A stretch of 64,000 bases of DNA from Aquabacterium sp. A3 (GTDB taxonomy: Bacteria; Pseudomonadota; Gammaproteobacteria; Burkholderiales; Burkholderiaceae_C): contig NZ_JBBPEV010000004.1 of NCBI RefSeq assembly GCF_038069945.1, positions 186,001 through 250,000 on the forward strand, given 5' to 3'. The position numbers and the translations under genes were made by a program. Shown piece after piece: positions 1-8,625 of the stretch. The notes beneath the pieces are model-generated. The model ran no database searches. It worked only from the letters and a program-made list of their open reading frames with translations, and was not told where the DNA came from. Position 1 is the stretch's first letter, and every line of letters begins with the position of its first letter.

Positions 1-1
1 C

Positions 2-397
2 GGTGTACCCCAACACCCGCAAGATCTGCGCAAGCACCGCTGCATCTTCATCCGCGAACGCGACGAGGTGCATGGCGTGTGGGCCATGCGCGATGCCCAG
101 GGCCACGCCCTGGCGGTCAAGCTGGGCGTGGCCGCCACCACCAACGATGGCGAGGTGGCCCTGGACTGGGCCCTGCAGGGCCTGGGCATCTTGCAGCGCT
201 CGGAGTGGCATGTGGCCCCTTACCTGCGTTCAGGCCGCCTGCAGGCGGTGTTGCCCGGCTGGCAAATGCCTGGCGCAGACATCCACGCTGTGTACCCGGC
301 CCGTAAGAACCTGTCGGCCAAGGTGGTGGCGTTTGTGGAGCACCTCAGCGAGCGTTTTGCACCGCTGCGGCAAGCCGGGCCTGAAGAGGCCTGGTGA
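2..397 (+). CDS. LysR-family transcriptional regulator, C-terminal part (5' truncated by window)
   Basis: The frame is open from the first bases to a TGA at 395-397, giving 131 visible residues. These match the second half of the LysR substrate-binding domain: a Val-Lys-Leu strand, then 'TTNDGEVALDWALQGLGIL', 'PYLRSGRLQAVLPGW' and 'IHAVYPARKNLSAKVVAFVEHL', which is the usual end of such proteins. The N-terminal winged helix lies before the window, so target genes cannot be inferred. It converges on the AraC-type gene downstream with a 42-base gap. Family assignment is firm; the specific role is unknown. Confidence 0.85.
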   Translation, partial: GVPQHPQDLRKHRCIFIRERDEVHGVWAMRDAQGHALAVKLGVAATTNDGEVALDWALQGLGILQRSEWHVAPYLRSGRLQAVLPGWQMPGADIHAVYPARKNLSAKVVAFVEHLSERFAPLRQAGPEEAW

Positions 398-439
398 AGT
401 GTGCTGAGGCAGCACCGCCACCCGTGACGCCACCGCGGC

Positions 440-1348
440 TCACATCAGCGCAGGCACCCCAGCATCGGCCGATGACTCTTCGCAATTGATCAGGTCCACG
501 CTGCGCGTGTCGATCACCTGGGTGGGACTGATGCCAAACACCTCGGTGAACGCATGATCCACATGGGACAGATCATGGAACCCCGCTTCGGCCGCGATCG
601 CCGTGAAGCTCAAACCACGTCGCCACAGAAAACACGCGCGCCAGACCGCCAGCCACCGCGCGTATTGCTGAATGGTGCAGCCGGTTTCTGCCTTGAACAG
701 CGCCCTCAATCGCGACGCCGACAGATGAACCTGCGCACACAAGGCATCACTGTCGATTTCATTGAGCGGCACGGTGCCCAGCACCTGAATCACTTTGCGC
801 ACCCTGGGGTCCTTGGGTTGACGAGGCTCCAGAGGCTCACCGATGAGGGCCGCCACCGTGTGATCCATCAAGGATCGGGCATCTGCCGGGCTGAGTTCTC
901 CACGAGAGGCCGACTCGATGGCCGGCAACAGATGTGCGAACTGCTCGATGGGCAGGTTGATCAACTCCTGTGTGCCCAGCATCTGCTTGACCTGCGCCAA
1001 GCGGGTGGTGTCGATGGGGATGTAGAACAAAGCCACCCGGCTGTCGATGGCCGTGACCCGGTTGCGCCGGGCGCCCGGGGCCACGAGCGACGCCCGCGTG
1101 CGCAGGGTTTGACCGTTGACCTCGATCTCGTAAGGCTCGCCACAGGCGATGCGCAGCGTGGCGCACAAGGGGCTGGTCGAGCGATCCAGAACCAGCGTGC
1201 GCGCCAGCAAAATCAGGCTGCACGGCCAGTAATAAAGCGTCAGCCCATGCGGGGCCGGATGAATGTTCTTGCCAGCGTCTGAAAGCACCCTGAATACCGC
1301 CAAAGGTGTTTTGATGAAAGCAATCGATTGTAGAAAAGCAGAAATCAC
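440..1348 (-). CDS. AraC-family transcriptional regulator
   Basis: 302 residues. The first 180 or so form a cupin-like sensory region without a recognisable ligand signature. The C-terminal 100 residues carry the two AraC helix-turn-helix units: 'LCAQVHLSASRLRALFKAETG' for the first and 'FTAIAAEAGFHDLSHVDHAF' for the second, ending in the typical 'FGISPTQ'. The best start is a GTG at 1348; no ATG lies near the expected N-terminus. The start codon sits inside a perfect 8-bp inverted repeat (1344-1365), which suggests autoregulation. The neighbouring lipase/M28 pair on the same strand is a plausible target, but that is only positional inference. Confidence 0.85.
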   Translation of the reverse strand: MISAFLQSIAFIKTPLAVFRVLSDAGKNIHPAPHGLTLYYWPCSLILLARTLVLDRSTSPLCATLRIACGEPYEIEVNGQTLRTRASLVAPGARRNRVTAIDSRVALFYIPIDTTRLAQVKQMLGTQELINLPIEQFAHLLPAIESASRGELSPADARSLMDHTVAALIGEPLEPRQPKDPRVRKVIQVLGTVPLNEIDSDALCAQVHLSASRLRALFKAETGCTIQQYARWLAVWRACFLWRRGLSFTAIAAEAGFHDLSHVDHAFTEVFGISPTQVIDTRSVDLINCEESSADAGVPALM

Positions 1349-1365
1349 CTGAGCACCCAGGTGAT
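1344..1365. promoter_or_regulatory. Inverted repeat over the AraC-family start codon
   Basis: ATCACCTG-N6-CAGGTGAT is a perfect 8-bp inverted repeat that contains the GTG start at 1348. It could be an operator for autoregulation or an mRNA hairpin hiding the start. The repeat is seen directly; the function is inferred. Confidence 0.4.
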
Positions 1366-1378
1366 CCCTGCCATCGAC

Positions 1379-1394
1379 ACCCCCGCATGGGGGT
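1379..1394 (-). terminator. Hairpin downstream of the M28-type gene
   Basis: ACCCCC-GCAT-GGGGGT forms a 6-bp GC stem 24 bases past the M28 stop codon. There is no good T-run after it on the minus strand, so it is at best a weak or Rho-assisted terminator. Confidence 0.35.
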
Positions 1395-1417
1395 TGTATT
1401 TCATTGAAACTCGGGCG

Positions 1418-2830
1418 TCACCACCTTGAACGAATATCGCTGCGCTTCATGGAGAGCATTTCTCGCAAAAAATCCCGGTGCGCCTTCACCGACCGGCTCA
1501 ATTGTTCCGGGGGAATTCGCTCCGGTGTGTCCTCTTCCGTGTGGTAATGCGGCGTGGCCATCGTCAGATTGACCGAAGGCACCCCCAGCTCACCCATCGC
1601 GCCCTCCAGATCGCCATTGGCGGTCAGGTCAGGAATCGTGCGGAAGGTGAACGAATACACCTGGTGTCGGTGCATGTGTTTCTTGAAGGTGCGCGCCAGG
1701 GCCGGATGCTTCGTGGTGAACAAGGCGCGCTCTTCGTCGCCGCTGCGCATCCAGGTGAAGTTCAAGAACCCCAGGAACGACACATGCTCTTCACCCTGGG
1801 CGGCCAGGTGATCCAGATTCATGAAGAGGTCCACCTCGGGAATCAGGTGCTTGTTCTTGGCAATCCAGTGGTTCATGCCCAGGTGCGGATAGCCGGCATC
1901 GTGCCCGGTGACCCCGACGAAAATCATGTCTCGCGGACGCATATGCACCGGCAGCGCCGCGAAATATTCGGCCAGCCCGATCAGCCCCGACACCCCGGTG
2001 GCATTGTCCAGCGCACCGGTGAACCAGGCGTCATAGTGCGCACAGATCACCATGCAGCCAGGCAGCAAACCTGAGCCCGGCAAGGTCGCCACCACATCAT
2101 GGGTAATGCCCTGCTCGTGGCGGGCGTCCAGGTTCCAGGCGATGCGCCCGCCTGCCCTGGCGGCACGCCGCAGGCGCTTGAGCTCGCTGACCCCCAACTG
2201 GAAGGCGGGGATGGGGTTGTCGTCCAGGTAGTTCTCGGAGTAGCTGGTGGGGCGGATGAGGTCATCGGGTGCACCAGAGGTCACGAACATGGCGACGGCC
2301 CCCAAAGACGCCGCCGTCTGGTAGGTGCTCTTGTAGGTGGCAAACACATTGAGCAGGGCTTTGCCATTGACCACGATCGCCTTGCCATGCAGGTCTTGCG
2401 CCTTCAACTCGGCATCGGTGCCATAGCCCACATCCACCAATTCAGCCTCGCCCTGCCCGCCGCGCGTCGACCACACCGGAAAGCTGTTGACCTCGCCCAC
2501 TTCACCGCCCGACACCAGTGTCACCTTCCACTGGTCCAATTGCCACTTGCGGAACTCGTAAGCGTCCACCACGGTGCTGATGCCCGCCTGCGTGAGGCGC
2601 TCGGCCAACCAGTGGGTGGCCTGCTTCTCGGCAGGGTAGCCCGCCCAGCGCGGCTGGAAGGCGCACAACTCACGCACCCAGCGGTGCAGGCGCTCAGGAT
2701 CCATGGGGTCTGTGGCACCCCAGCCCCAGACCGGCGCCCCGGCGCCCGACAGGGCCGCAGCGCCTGCCAGCGCGACAGACCGCTTCAAAAACTCGCGACG
2801 AGGTGCCTTCAACGAACGAACTTCAGACAT
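1418..2830 (-). CDS. Tat-exported M28-family hydrolase (aminopeptidase-like), altered catalytic pair
   Basis: 470 residues from the ATG at 2830. The longer open frame to 2962 lies inside the preceding gene and has no family match, so the short start is preferred. The N-terminus has a twin-arginine signal ('RREFLKR' then an Ala-rich segment), predicting folded export with metal already bound. M28 zinc-site landmarks are visible: 'CAHYDAWFTGALDNATG' (His and Asp ligands), 'LFMNLDH', and the late 'HYHTEEDTPE' His. The usual Glu-Glu pair (catalytic base plus zinc ligand) is replaced by His-Asp in 'VGVTGHDAGYPHLG'. The gene starts 2 bases after the upstream hydrolase stop, so the two are translated together. 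Substrate is unknown. Confidence 0.8.
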   Translation of the reverse strand: MSEVRSLKAPRREFLKRSVALAGAAALSGAGAPVWGWGATDPMDPERLHRWVRELCAFQPRWAGYPAEKQATHWLAERLTQAGISTVVDAYEFRKWQLDQWKVTLVSGGEVGEVNSFPVWSTRGGQGEAELVDVGYGTDAELKAQDLHGKAIVVNGKALLNVFATYKSTYQTAASLGAVAMFVTSGAPDDLIRPTSYSENYLDDNPIPAFQLGVSELKRLRRAARAGGRIAWNLDARHEQGITHDVVATLPGSGLLPGCMVICAHYDAWFTGALDNATGVSGLIGLAEYFAALPVHMRPRDMIFVGVTGHDAGYPHLGMNHWIAKNKHLIPEVDLFMNLDHLAAQGEEHVSFLGFLNFTWMRSGDEERALFTTKHPALARTFKKHMHRHQVYSFTFRTIPDLTANGDLEGAMGELGVPSVNLTMATPHYHTEEDTPERIPPEQLSRSVKAHRDFLREMLSMKRSDIRSRW

Positions 2831-2831
2831 T

Positions 2832-4094
2832 TCAAAACCTTTCCATGATCCATTGCGCCACAGTGGGTGCGGCCTTGTCGACGATGTCGGAGTGCCCTGT
2901 GGGCCACCGCGTGTAAGTGACGTCCACACCGCGACGCCGGTAGTCGCGAGCGAGCTGATCAAGCCGCGGGTACAGGATCACGACGTCGCCCAGTGCGGCG
3001 TCCAGACGCACGGGCACCTCGCGCGACATGGGCAGAAGCCGCACATCGTCTTGCTCCAGCGCCCGCTCCAGTTCAGCCAGCATCTGCGGCCCCTTGGGGC
3101 CCTGTGCCTGCCTGGGGGACAAACCACCCCACGAGCCCTTCTTGGTCAAGTCGGCCAGGCACAGGCGCTCCAGGTCTGGCCACAAGGCCAGGGCGCGCTC
3201 CGACAGCCCGCCCTCCTCCAGCGCCAAGCGCTCAAAATCCGGATCGACGGCGGCGACTCCTTTGACGGCCAGCGCGGCCAGCGCCACGGCCGTGTCAACA
3301 CCGGCGCCTGCCAGCCCGACCGGCTGGAAAAACGCCACCACGCGCTCCATCTGTGTGACTGGCGCCATCGAGACCACGCCCGCCAAGGCCAGCCCCTCCA
3401 GGGGGGGATGCTTGCGACTGCCCGCATTCAGGGCCGCCACGCCGCCCTCCGAGTGCCCAGCCGCCACCCAGCGCCCGCCGATCTGAGGCCAATGCCGCGC
3501 CACGGCCTGAGCCATGTCCCGCATGGACCGCGCCAGCGAGTCGCCGCGCAGGTAGGGGTGGGGGCCGTCTTCGCCCAAACCTTCGTAGTCTGGGCGCGCC
3601 ACCACCGCCCCCTGTGTCAGCAAGGCGGTGGCCAGCGAGTCACCTTGCTGCATGCGACGCAACTCGGACGAGCCCGACATGCCGCGCGATGGGGCGCACG
3701 CATCGGCCACGCCGGTGGTCATGTGGCCATAGACCACCAAGGGCCAGTCCCGCGCCCGCTGGTAGGCCCCATGGGGCACCAGCACGATGCCAGACGCCAG
3801 CGCGGGCTCGCCGCGGACATTGACCGTGGTGTATCGAACAAAGTAAGAGGTGGCCGCAGGAATCACATCGCTGGCTGCAGGCGCGGCCCAACGGTCGACC
3901 AATACCCCTGGCGCCAACTGCCGCCAATCACTGCGTGCCGTGGGCGCGATATTCACCTTGGGGGTATCGGGAATATAGGCGCTTTGCTGCCAAGGCGGTG
4001 ACCACCAACCCTGGCCAAGCACCCCCGCCTGGGTGATTGTTGAATGGCCCCACAAAATCGCCAGCAAAGGCAATGTGCATATCCAGAACTTCAT
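2832..4094 (-). CDS. Exported alpha/beta hydrolase, secretory-lipase-like
   Basis: 420 residues from the ATG at 4094, chosen because it gives a clean Sec signal peptide ('MKFWICTLPLLAILWGHS', cut after TQA); an ATG at 4127 would add 11 residues. The nucleophile elbow is 'AAGHSEGGVAAL', a candidate acid is in 'YPRLDQLARD', and the catalytic His is in 'WPTGHSDIVDKA' near the C-terminus. The early strand 'YFVRYTTVNVRGEPALASGIVLVP' resembles secretory lipases and related esterases. It is the first gene of a two-gene unit with the M28-type hydrolase, suggesting extracytoplasmic breakdown of an ester- and amide-containing substrate. Family is fairly sure; substrate is not. Confidence 0.75.
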   Translation of the reverse strand: MKFWICTLPLLAILWGHSTITQAGVLGQGWWSPPWQQSAYIPDTPKVNIAPTARSDWRQLAPGVLVDRWAAPAASDVIPAATSYFVRYTTVNVRGEPALASGIVLVPHGAYQRARDWPLVVYGHMTTGVADACAPSRGMSGSSELRRMQQGDSLATALLTQGAVVARPDYEGLGEDGPHPYLRGDSLARSMRDMAQAVARHWPQIGGRWVAAGHSEGGVAALNAGSRKHPPLEGLALAGVVSMAPVTQMERVVAFFQPVGLAGAGVDTAVALAALAVKGVAAVDPDFERLALEEGGLSERALALWPDLERLCLADLTKKGSWGGLSPRQAQGPKGPQMLAELERALEQDDVRLLPMSREVPVRLDAALGDVVILYPRLDQLARDYRRRGVDVTYTRWPTGHSDIVDKAAPTVAQWIMERF

Positions 4095-4331
4095 TGGACT
4101 CAAACCGCCCACATATGGAGCGATCAATCAGTTGCAATGCCGGGAGGTTAGCGATTTCGATTTCCGACGGCTTGTATGAGACAACTGACTCCGGCCCTGC
4201 TACGGGACAACACGGAGAGGGAAACCGCGAAGTTTCGGGCGCGGTTTTTGGCATGTGCATGGCGTGCGCCGAAGACGAACACGCCTACCGCGGCCAGCAG
4301 GAAGATGTGATGGAAACGTTGGGGGCGTTGA

Positions 4332-4433
4332 TCAGGCGCTCGAGGGCGCATCAAACTCGGCAATGTGATCGTGGATCGCCTCCAGATCCTGCTCGGCACC
4401 ATCGGTCAGCAAGACGCGGTACCTGGATGGCAT
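4332..4433 (-). pseudogene. Truncated RelE/ParE-family toxin remnant
   Basis: ATG at 4433 opens a 33-residue frame reading 'MPSRYRVLLTDGAEQDLEAI' and 'HDHIAEFDAPSSA' before TGA. This matches the N-terminal strand and first helix of RelE/ParE toxins, which normally run about 95-105 residues. Start and antitoxin stop overlap as TGATG, the usual toxin-antitoxin operon junction. Downstream frames to about 4260 contain 'HHIFLLA' followed, after a frame change, by 'GRR', which may be remains of the toxin C-terminus; this part is tentative. The catalytic C-terminal half is missing, so no activity is expected. Confidence 0.65.
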
Positions 4434-4633
4434 CAAGCCTGGGCCTTCTTGGCCTTGAGTCGGGCCACCACGTCAGACATGGGCTTGATCTTGCCGGCAG
4501 ACACTTCCTGCTGGCCCAAAGCCAGCACCTTCAACAGGGCCAGGGTTTCCTGTGTGGCCTCGTAGCTGGCCACGTCCTGCAAGACTGCCTTGGCCCCGCC
4601 GTTCTGGGTGATCACCAGGGGCTGTGGGACCAC
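4433..4633 (-). pseudogene. N-terminally truncated Phd/YefM-family antitoxin remnant
   Basis: The frame encodes 'PLVITQNGGAKAVLQDVASY' and then 'EATQETLALLKVLALG', a textbook match to the middle and C-terminal part of Phd/YefM antitoxins. The first 20-25 residues of the DNA-binding fold are missing. The only start in frame is a GTG at 4633, and the frame closes with TAA at 4682-4684 without an ATG. It precedes the truncated toxin with a one-base stop/start overlap. Both members are damaged, so this is a dead toxin-antitoxin locus. The C-terminal toxin-neutralising tail may still be made. Confidence 0.7.
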
Positions 4634-4713
4634 TTCAAACGGCTGGCTGCTGGGTTTTGGGCCTGAGTACGACGGATGGACTTACACCCGCCTTACATCG
4701 CGCCCAGAAACAA

Positions 4714-4742
4714 CAAAGCCCCGCAATCACTGCGAGGCTTTG
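4714..4742 (-). terminator. Terminator after tRNA-Thr
   Basis: Stem CAAAGCC.CGCA / TGCG.GGCTTTG with a 5-base loop begins 13 bases past the CCA end of tRNA-Thr and is followed on the minus strand by a T-rich stretch. It probably ends the prfB-pepN-fbp-tRNA transcription unit. Confidence 0.7.
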
Positions 4743-4754
4743 AATGGAATCAGA

Positions 4755-4830
4755 TGGTGCCGGAGAAAGGAATCGAACCCTCGACCTTCTCATTACGAAT
4801 GAGCTGCTCTACCGACTGAGCTACACCGGC
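4755..4830 (-). tRNA. tRNA-Thr (anticodon CGT)
   Basis: 76 nt on the minus strand with encoded CCA. Acceptor GCCGGTG pairs with the 3' end before the discriminator A and CCA. The D arm is GCTC-AGTCGGTA-GAGC, the anticodon loop TTCGTAA gives CGT, and the T arm is GAGGG-TTCGATT-CCTTT. The G-A mismatch at the top of the anticodon stem is also seen in E. coli tRNA-Thr(CGU). It lies 37 bases after fbp on the same strand and may be cotranscribed. Confidence 0.95.
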
Positions 4831-4867
4831 GTCCAAGCCTTGGATTCTAACACGCTCTCGGCCCTGC

Positions 4868-5875
4868 TCACTGTGCCTCGCGGTGGTAGGCCGTCACGCG
4901 CTCCACCTCGTTTTTCGAGCCCAGCACCACCGACACGCGCTCGTGCAGTTGCGTGGGTTGCAACTCCATGATGCGCTGCAAGCCATTGGTGGACGCACCA
5001 CCGGCTTGCTCCACCAGGAAGCTCATGGGGTTGGCTTCATACATCAGGCGCAGCTTGCCGGGCTTGTTGGGTTCGCGCTTGTCCCAGGGGTACATGAAGA
5101 TGCCGCCACGGGTCAGGATGCGGTGCACATCGGCCACCATCGAGGCCACCCAGCGCATGTTGAAATCCTTGCCGCGGGCGCCTTCCTTGCCTTGCAGGCA
5201 CTCGTCGATGTAGCGCTTCACGGGCGGGGCCCAGTGGCGCATGTTCGACATGTTGATGGCGAATTCCTTGGTGTCTTCAGGGATGCGCACGTTGTCTTCG
5301 GTCATCACCCACGAGCCCTGCTCGCGGTCCAGCGTGAACATCACCACCCCCCGGCCCACGGTCAGCACCAGGGTGGTCTGCGGGCCGTACACGCAGTAGC
5401 CGGCGCACACCTGAGCGGTGCCGGGCTGCAGAAAGCTGCTGTTGCTGACATCGGCGCCATCCTGGTGCTTGAGCACCGAGAAGATGGTGCCAATGCTCAC
5501 GTTCACGTCGATGTTGCTGGAGCCGTCCAGGGGATCGAACAGCAGCAGGTATTCGCCCTGCGGATAACGGTTGGGCACCGCCAGCATGTCGTCCATCTCT
5601 TCAGAGGCCATGCCGGCCAGGTGGCCGCCCCATTCATTGGCTTCGATCAACACCTCGTTGGCGATGATGTCGAGCTTCTTTTGAACCTCGCCCTGCACGT
5701 TCTCGCTGCCGGCCGTGCCCAGCACTTCGCCCAAGGCCCCCTTGTTGACGCTGATGGCGATGCGCTTGCAGGCACGGGCCACCACTTCGATGAGCAGGCG
5801 CAGCTGCGCCGGAATTTGCGCCTCACCGCGCTGTTGCTCGATCAGGTACTGCGTGAGGCTGATGCGTTTGGTCAT
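4868..5875 (-). CDS. fbp: Fructose-1,6-bisphosphatase, class I
   Basis: 335 residues, the standard class I length. It hydrolyses fructose 1,6-bisphosphate to fructose 6-phosphate in gluconeogenesis, in the cytoplasm. The metal-binding core is '[20 protein letters not shown]' at about residues 109-128, with upstream acidic residues 'MASEEMDDM'. The substrate-binding 'GGIFMYPWD' and '[19 protein letters not shown]' follow near residues 260-300. The ATG at 5875 is 36 bases after the pepN stop, so the two probably share a transcript. Gluconeogenesis fits a genome whose neighbouring regions use organic acids and propionate. Confidence 0.97.
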   Translation of the reverse strand: MTKRISLTQYLIEQQRGEAQIPAQLRLLIEVVARACKRIAISVNKGALGEVLGTAGSENVQGEVQKKLDIIANEVLIEANEWGGHLAGMASEEMDDMLAVPNRYPQGEYLLLFDPLDGSSNIDVNVSIGTIFSVLKHQDGADVSNSSFLQPGTAQVCAGYCVYGPQTTLVLTVGRGVVMFTLDREQGSWVMTEDNVRIPEDTKEFAINMSNMRHWAPPVKRYIDECLQGKEGARGKDFNMRWVASMVADVHRILTRGGIFMYPWDKREPNKPGKLRLMYEANPMSFLVEQAGGASTNGLQRIMELQPTQLHERVSVVLGSKNEVERVTAYHREAQ

Positions 5876-5911
5876 GGGAGTGAATCCGAAAGAGTTGACG
5901 TTAAAGAGGGC

Positions 5912-8584
5912 TCAATCCTGCAGAGCGCGCGTGATGATCTCGCGCACATCATCAGACAGCTCGGTGCGCTGTGCCACGCGGCTGAGCGCTTCACCCGCCG
6001 CCGTGCGGTAGGGCTCGGCCAGTCGCCGCCAGTGGTCCATGGCGCGGGCCAGGCGGGCCGCCAGTTGCGGGTTGATGGCGTCGATGTCGATCACGCGATC
6101 GGCCCAGAACACGTAGCCGGCGGCATCCGCCCGATGGAAGGCCGCAGGGTTGTTGGCGCACAGGGCCATCAACAGGCTTCGGGCACGGTTGGGCGTGCGC
6201 AGGGTGAAGTCAGGGTGCTGCATCAGGGCCTTGGCGCGCGCAAAGACCTTGCCGCCCTGCTCTGGCGCCATGGCCTGCAGGGTGAACCATTTGTCGATGA
6301 CCAGGGCCTCGTCCTTGAACTGCGCATGGAAGCGCTCCAGTGCACCGGTGGCCAGCTCGGAGTGGGCGTTCACCAGGGCCGACAAGGCGCCGAGACGGTC
6401 GGTCATGTTGCCTGCGTCCTTGAAACGCTGCAGGGCCTTCCCCGGCCAGATGGGGTTCTGGCGCACGGTGCTGTCCAGCACCAGCATGCTCAGGGCCAGG
6501 TTGGCCAGGGCGCGGCGGCCGGCGCTGAGCGAATCGGGCGAGTACCCCCCCAGTTCGGCATGGGCCTCGTAGGCCCACAGCCAGTCGTCATGCAGGGCGT
6601 GGGCCAGTTGCAGCTTGAGGCTCTCGCGCACGTGGTGGATGCGCTGCGGGTCGACCACCTCCAGCTGCTCGGCCACGTAGGCCTCGCTGGGCAAGGTCAG
6701 CACCAGCTCTTTGAAGGCTGCGTCCAGGTCGGGGTGGCGCAACACGGCGTGCAGGGCGTCTTTGAGGCGCCCATCCAGCTCGATGTGCCCATCGCCCTTC
6801 ACCGCCTGAAGGATGCGGCGCAGCATGAGTCGCTGCCCAGCCTCCCAACGGTTGAACGGGTCCAGGTCATGGCTGAGCAGGGTGAACAAGGCCTCGTCGC
6901 CCAGTTCGGCCTCCAGCACCACCGGGGCCGAGAAGCCCCTCAGCAACGACGGCACAGGTTCGGCCGGCACATGCACAAAGGTGAAGGTTTGCGAGGGCTC
7001 GGACAGCACCAGCACCGTGTCATGCCCCAGGGGGTTCAGCTGTCCTTCCAGCTGCAGATTCAGGTTGCGGCCGTCGTGGGTCACCAGGCCCATGGCCACG
7101 GGGATGACAAACGGCGCCTTGTCGGGCTGCCCGGGCGTGGGCGCGCAGGTCTGACTGAGCGTGAGGGTGTAAATCTGATGGTCGGCGTCGTAGACCCCGT
7201 GGGCTTGAACCCGAGGGGTGCCCGCCTGGCTGTACCAATGCTTGAACTGGGGCAAGCGCTGGGCCAGCTCGCTGTCGGGATTGGCGTCGGCAATGGCCTG
7301 GGCAAAGTCGTCGCAGGTCACGGCATGGCCATCATGGCGCTGAAAGTACAGCGCCATGCCTTGGCGGAAGCCTTCTTGCCCCACCAGGGTGTGCATCATG
7401 CGCACCACCTCGGAGCCCTTTTCGTACACCGTGGCGGTGTAGAAGTTGTCGATGGCCAGGTAGCTGTCGGGGCGCACGGGGTGGGCCATGGGGCCCGCAT
7501 CTTCGGGGAACTGCAGCTGGCGCAGGGTGCGCACATCTTCAATGCGTTTCACCGCGCGGGCGCTGTTGCTGCCGGCCATGTCCTGGCTGAACTGCTGGTC
7601 CCGGAAGACGGTCAGCCCCTCTTTCAGCGAGAGCTGGAACCAGTCACGGCAAGTGACGCGGTTGCCCGTCCAGTTGTGGAAGTACTCATGGGCGACCACG
7701 CTTTCAACGTTGCCAAAGTCAACATCGGTGGCGGTGGCGGGGTTGGCCAGCACGAACTTGGTGTTGAAGATGTTCAACCCCTTGTTCTCCATGGCGCCCA
7801 TGTTGAAGTCGCTCACCGCGACGATCATGAAGCGCTCCAGATCGAGGCTGAGGCCGTACTTGGCCTCGTCCCAGGCGATGGAGGCGATCAGCGAGTTCAT
7901 CGCGTGCTCGGTCTTGTCCAGGTCGCCGGCGCGCACGTAGATCTGCAGCAGGTGCTCGTGGCCCGCGCGGGTGCGAATGCGCTGCTCGCGGCGCACCAGA
8001 TCGGCCGCCACCAGGGCAAACAGGTAGCAGGGCTTGGGATGGGGGTCCACCCACACGGCAAAGTGCTTGCCCCCCTCCAGCGAGCCTTCTTCCACCAGGT
8101 TGCCGTTGGACAGCAGCACAGGGTACTTGAGCTTGTCGGCCTTGAGGGTGACCTTGTACGTGGCCATCACATCCGGGCGGTCCAGGAAATAGGTGATGCG
8201 CCGAAAGCCCAGGGCCTCGCACTGGGTGAAGAAGCCGCCGCTGCTGTTGTACAGACCCGAGAGCTGGGTGTTTTTCTCAGGCGCACAGGTGGTGCGGATC
8301 TCCAGCGTGAAGGGCTGCTCGGGCAGCTTGTCCAGCACCAGTTGCTGATTCTCGAACCGGAAGGACACCGGCTCCCCGTCCACCAGCACGCGCGTCAGGG
8401 TGATGTCTTCACCATCGAGTCGCAGCGGGGCACCGGCCTGTGCCGGGTTGGGCTCCAGGGTCATCTTGTTGATGACCAGGGTCTTGGCCGGGTCCAGGTC
8501 GAAGCTCAGGTCGACCGTCTTGATCCAGTAAGCCGGCGGCGCATAGTCTTCGCGCCGCACCAGGGGGGCTGTCCCTTCACGCAT
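5912..8584 (-). CDS. pepN: Aminopeptidase N (M1 family)
   Basis: 890 residues, close to the 870 of E. coli PepN. It is a zinc aminopeptidase that removes N-terminal residues from cytoplasmic peptides. Visible landmarks: the exopeptidase motif 'GAMEN' near residue 262, zinc motif 'HEYFHNWTG' near 299 (HEXXH), and the third ligand Glu in 'LSLKEGLTVFRDQ' 18 residues later. The C-terminal helical M1 domain continues to 'DVREIITRALQD'. The ATG at 8584 is 41 bases after prfB, and the gene sits between prfB and fbp on one strand. No oddities seen. Confidence 0.97.
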   Translation of the reverse strand: MREGTAPLVRREDYAPPAYWIKTVDLSFDLDPAKTLVINKMTLEPNPAQAGAPLRLDGEDITLTRVLVDGEPVSFRFENQQLVLDKLPEQPFTLEIRTTCAPEKNTQLSGLYNSSGGFFTQCEALGFRRITYFLDRPDVMATYKVTLKADKLKYPVLLSNGNLVEEGSLEGGKHFAVWVDPHPKPCYLFALVAADLVRREQRIRTRAGHEHLLQIYVRAGDLDKTEHAMNSLIASIAWDEAKYGLSLDLERFMIVAVSDFNMGAMENKGLNIFNTKFVLANPATATDVDFGNVESVVAHEYFHNWTGNRVTCRDWFQLSLKEGLTVFRDQQFSQDMAGSNSARAVKRIEDVRTLRQLQFPEDAGPMAHPVRPDSYLAIDNFYTATVYEKGSEVVRMMHTLVGQEGFRQGMALYFQRHDGHAVTCDDFAQAIADANPDSELAQRLPQFKHWYSQAGTPRVQAHGVYDADHQIYTLTLSQTCAPTPGQPDKAPFVIPVAMGLVTHDGRNLNLQLEGQLNPLGHDTVLVLSEPSQTFTFVHVPAEPVPSLLRGFSAPVVLEAELGDEALFTLLSHDLDPFNRWEAGQRLMLRRILQAVKGDGHIELDGRLKDALHAVLRHPDLDAAFKELVLTLPSEAYVAEQLEVVDPQRIHHVRESLKLQLAHALHDDWLWAYEAHAELGGYSPDSLSAGRRALANLALSMLVLDSTVRQNPIWPGKALQRFKDAGNMTDRLGALSALVNAHSELATGALERFHAQFKDEALVIDKWFTLQAMAPEQGGKVFARAKALMQHPDFTLRTPNRARSLLMALCANNPAAFHRADAAGYVFWADRVIDIDAINPQLAARLARAMDHWRRLAEPYRTAAGEALSRVAQRTELSDDVREIITRALQD

Positions 8585-8625
8585 GGTGATTCCTTCTTGA
8601 GCCCTTGTGGGGCAGGTTCATAGGA

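Noticed and set aside
4148..4402. 84-codon open frame on the minus strand after the toxin remnant
   Set aside because: It overlaps the toxin remnant in another frame, and its sequence does not resemble a protein family; at most it contains decayed toxin fragments.
4883..8623. 1246-codon open frame on the plus strand opposite fbp, pepN and prfB
   Set aside because: It is antisense to well-conserved enzymes, its product is rich in His/Gly/Val/Gln as expected for a GC-rich shadow frame, and it has no family signature or ribosome site.
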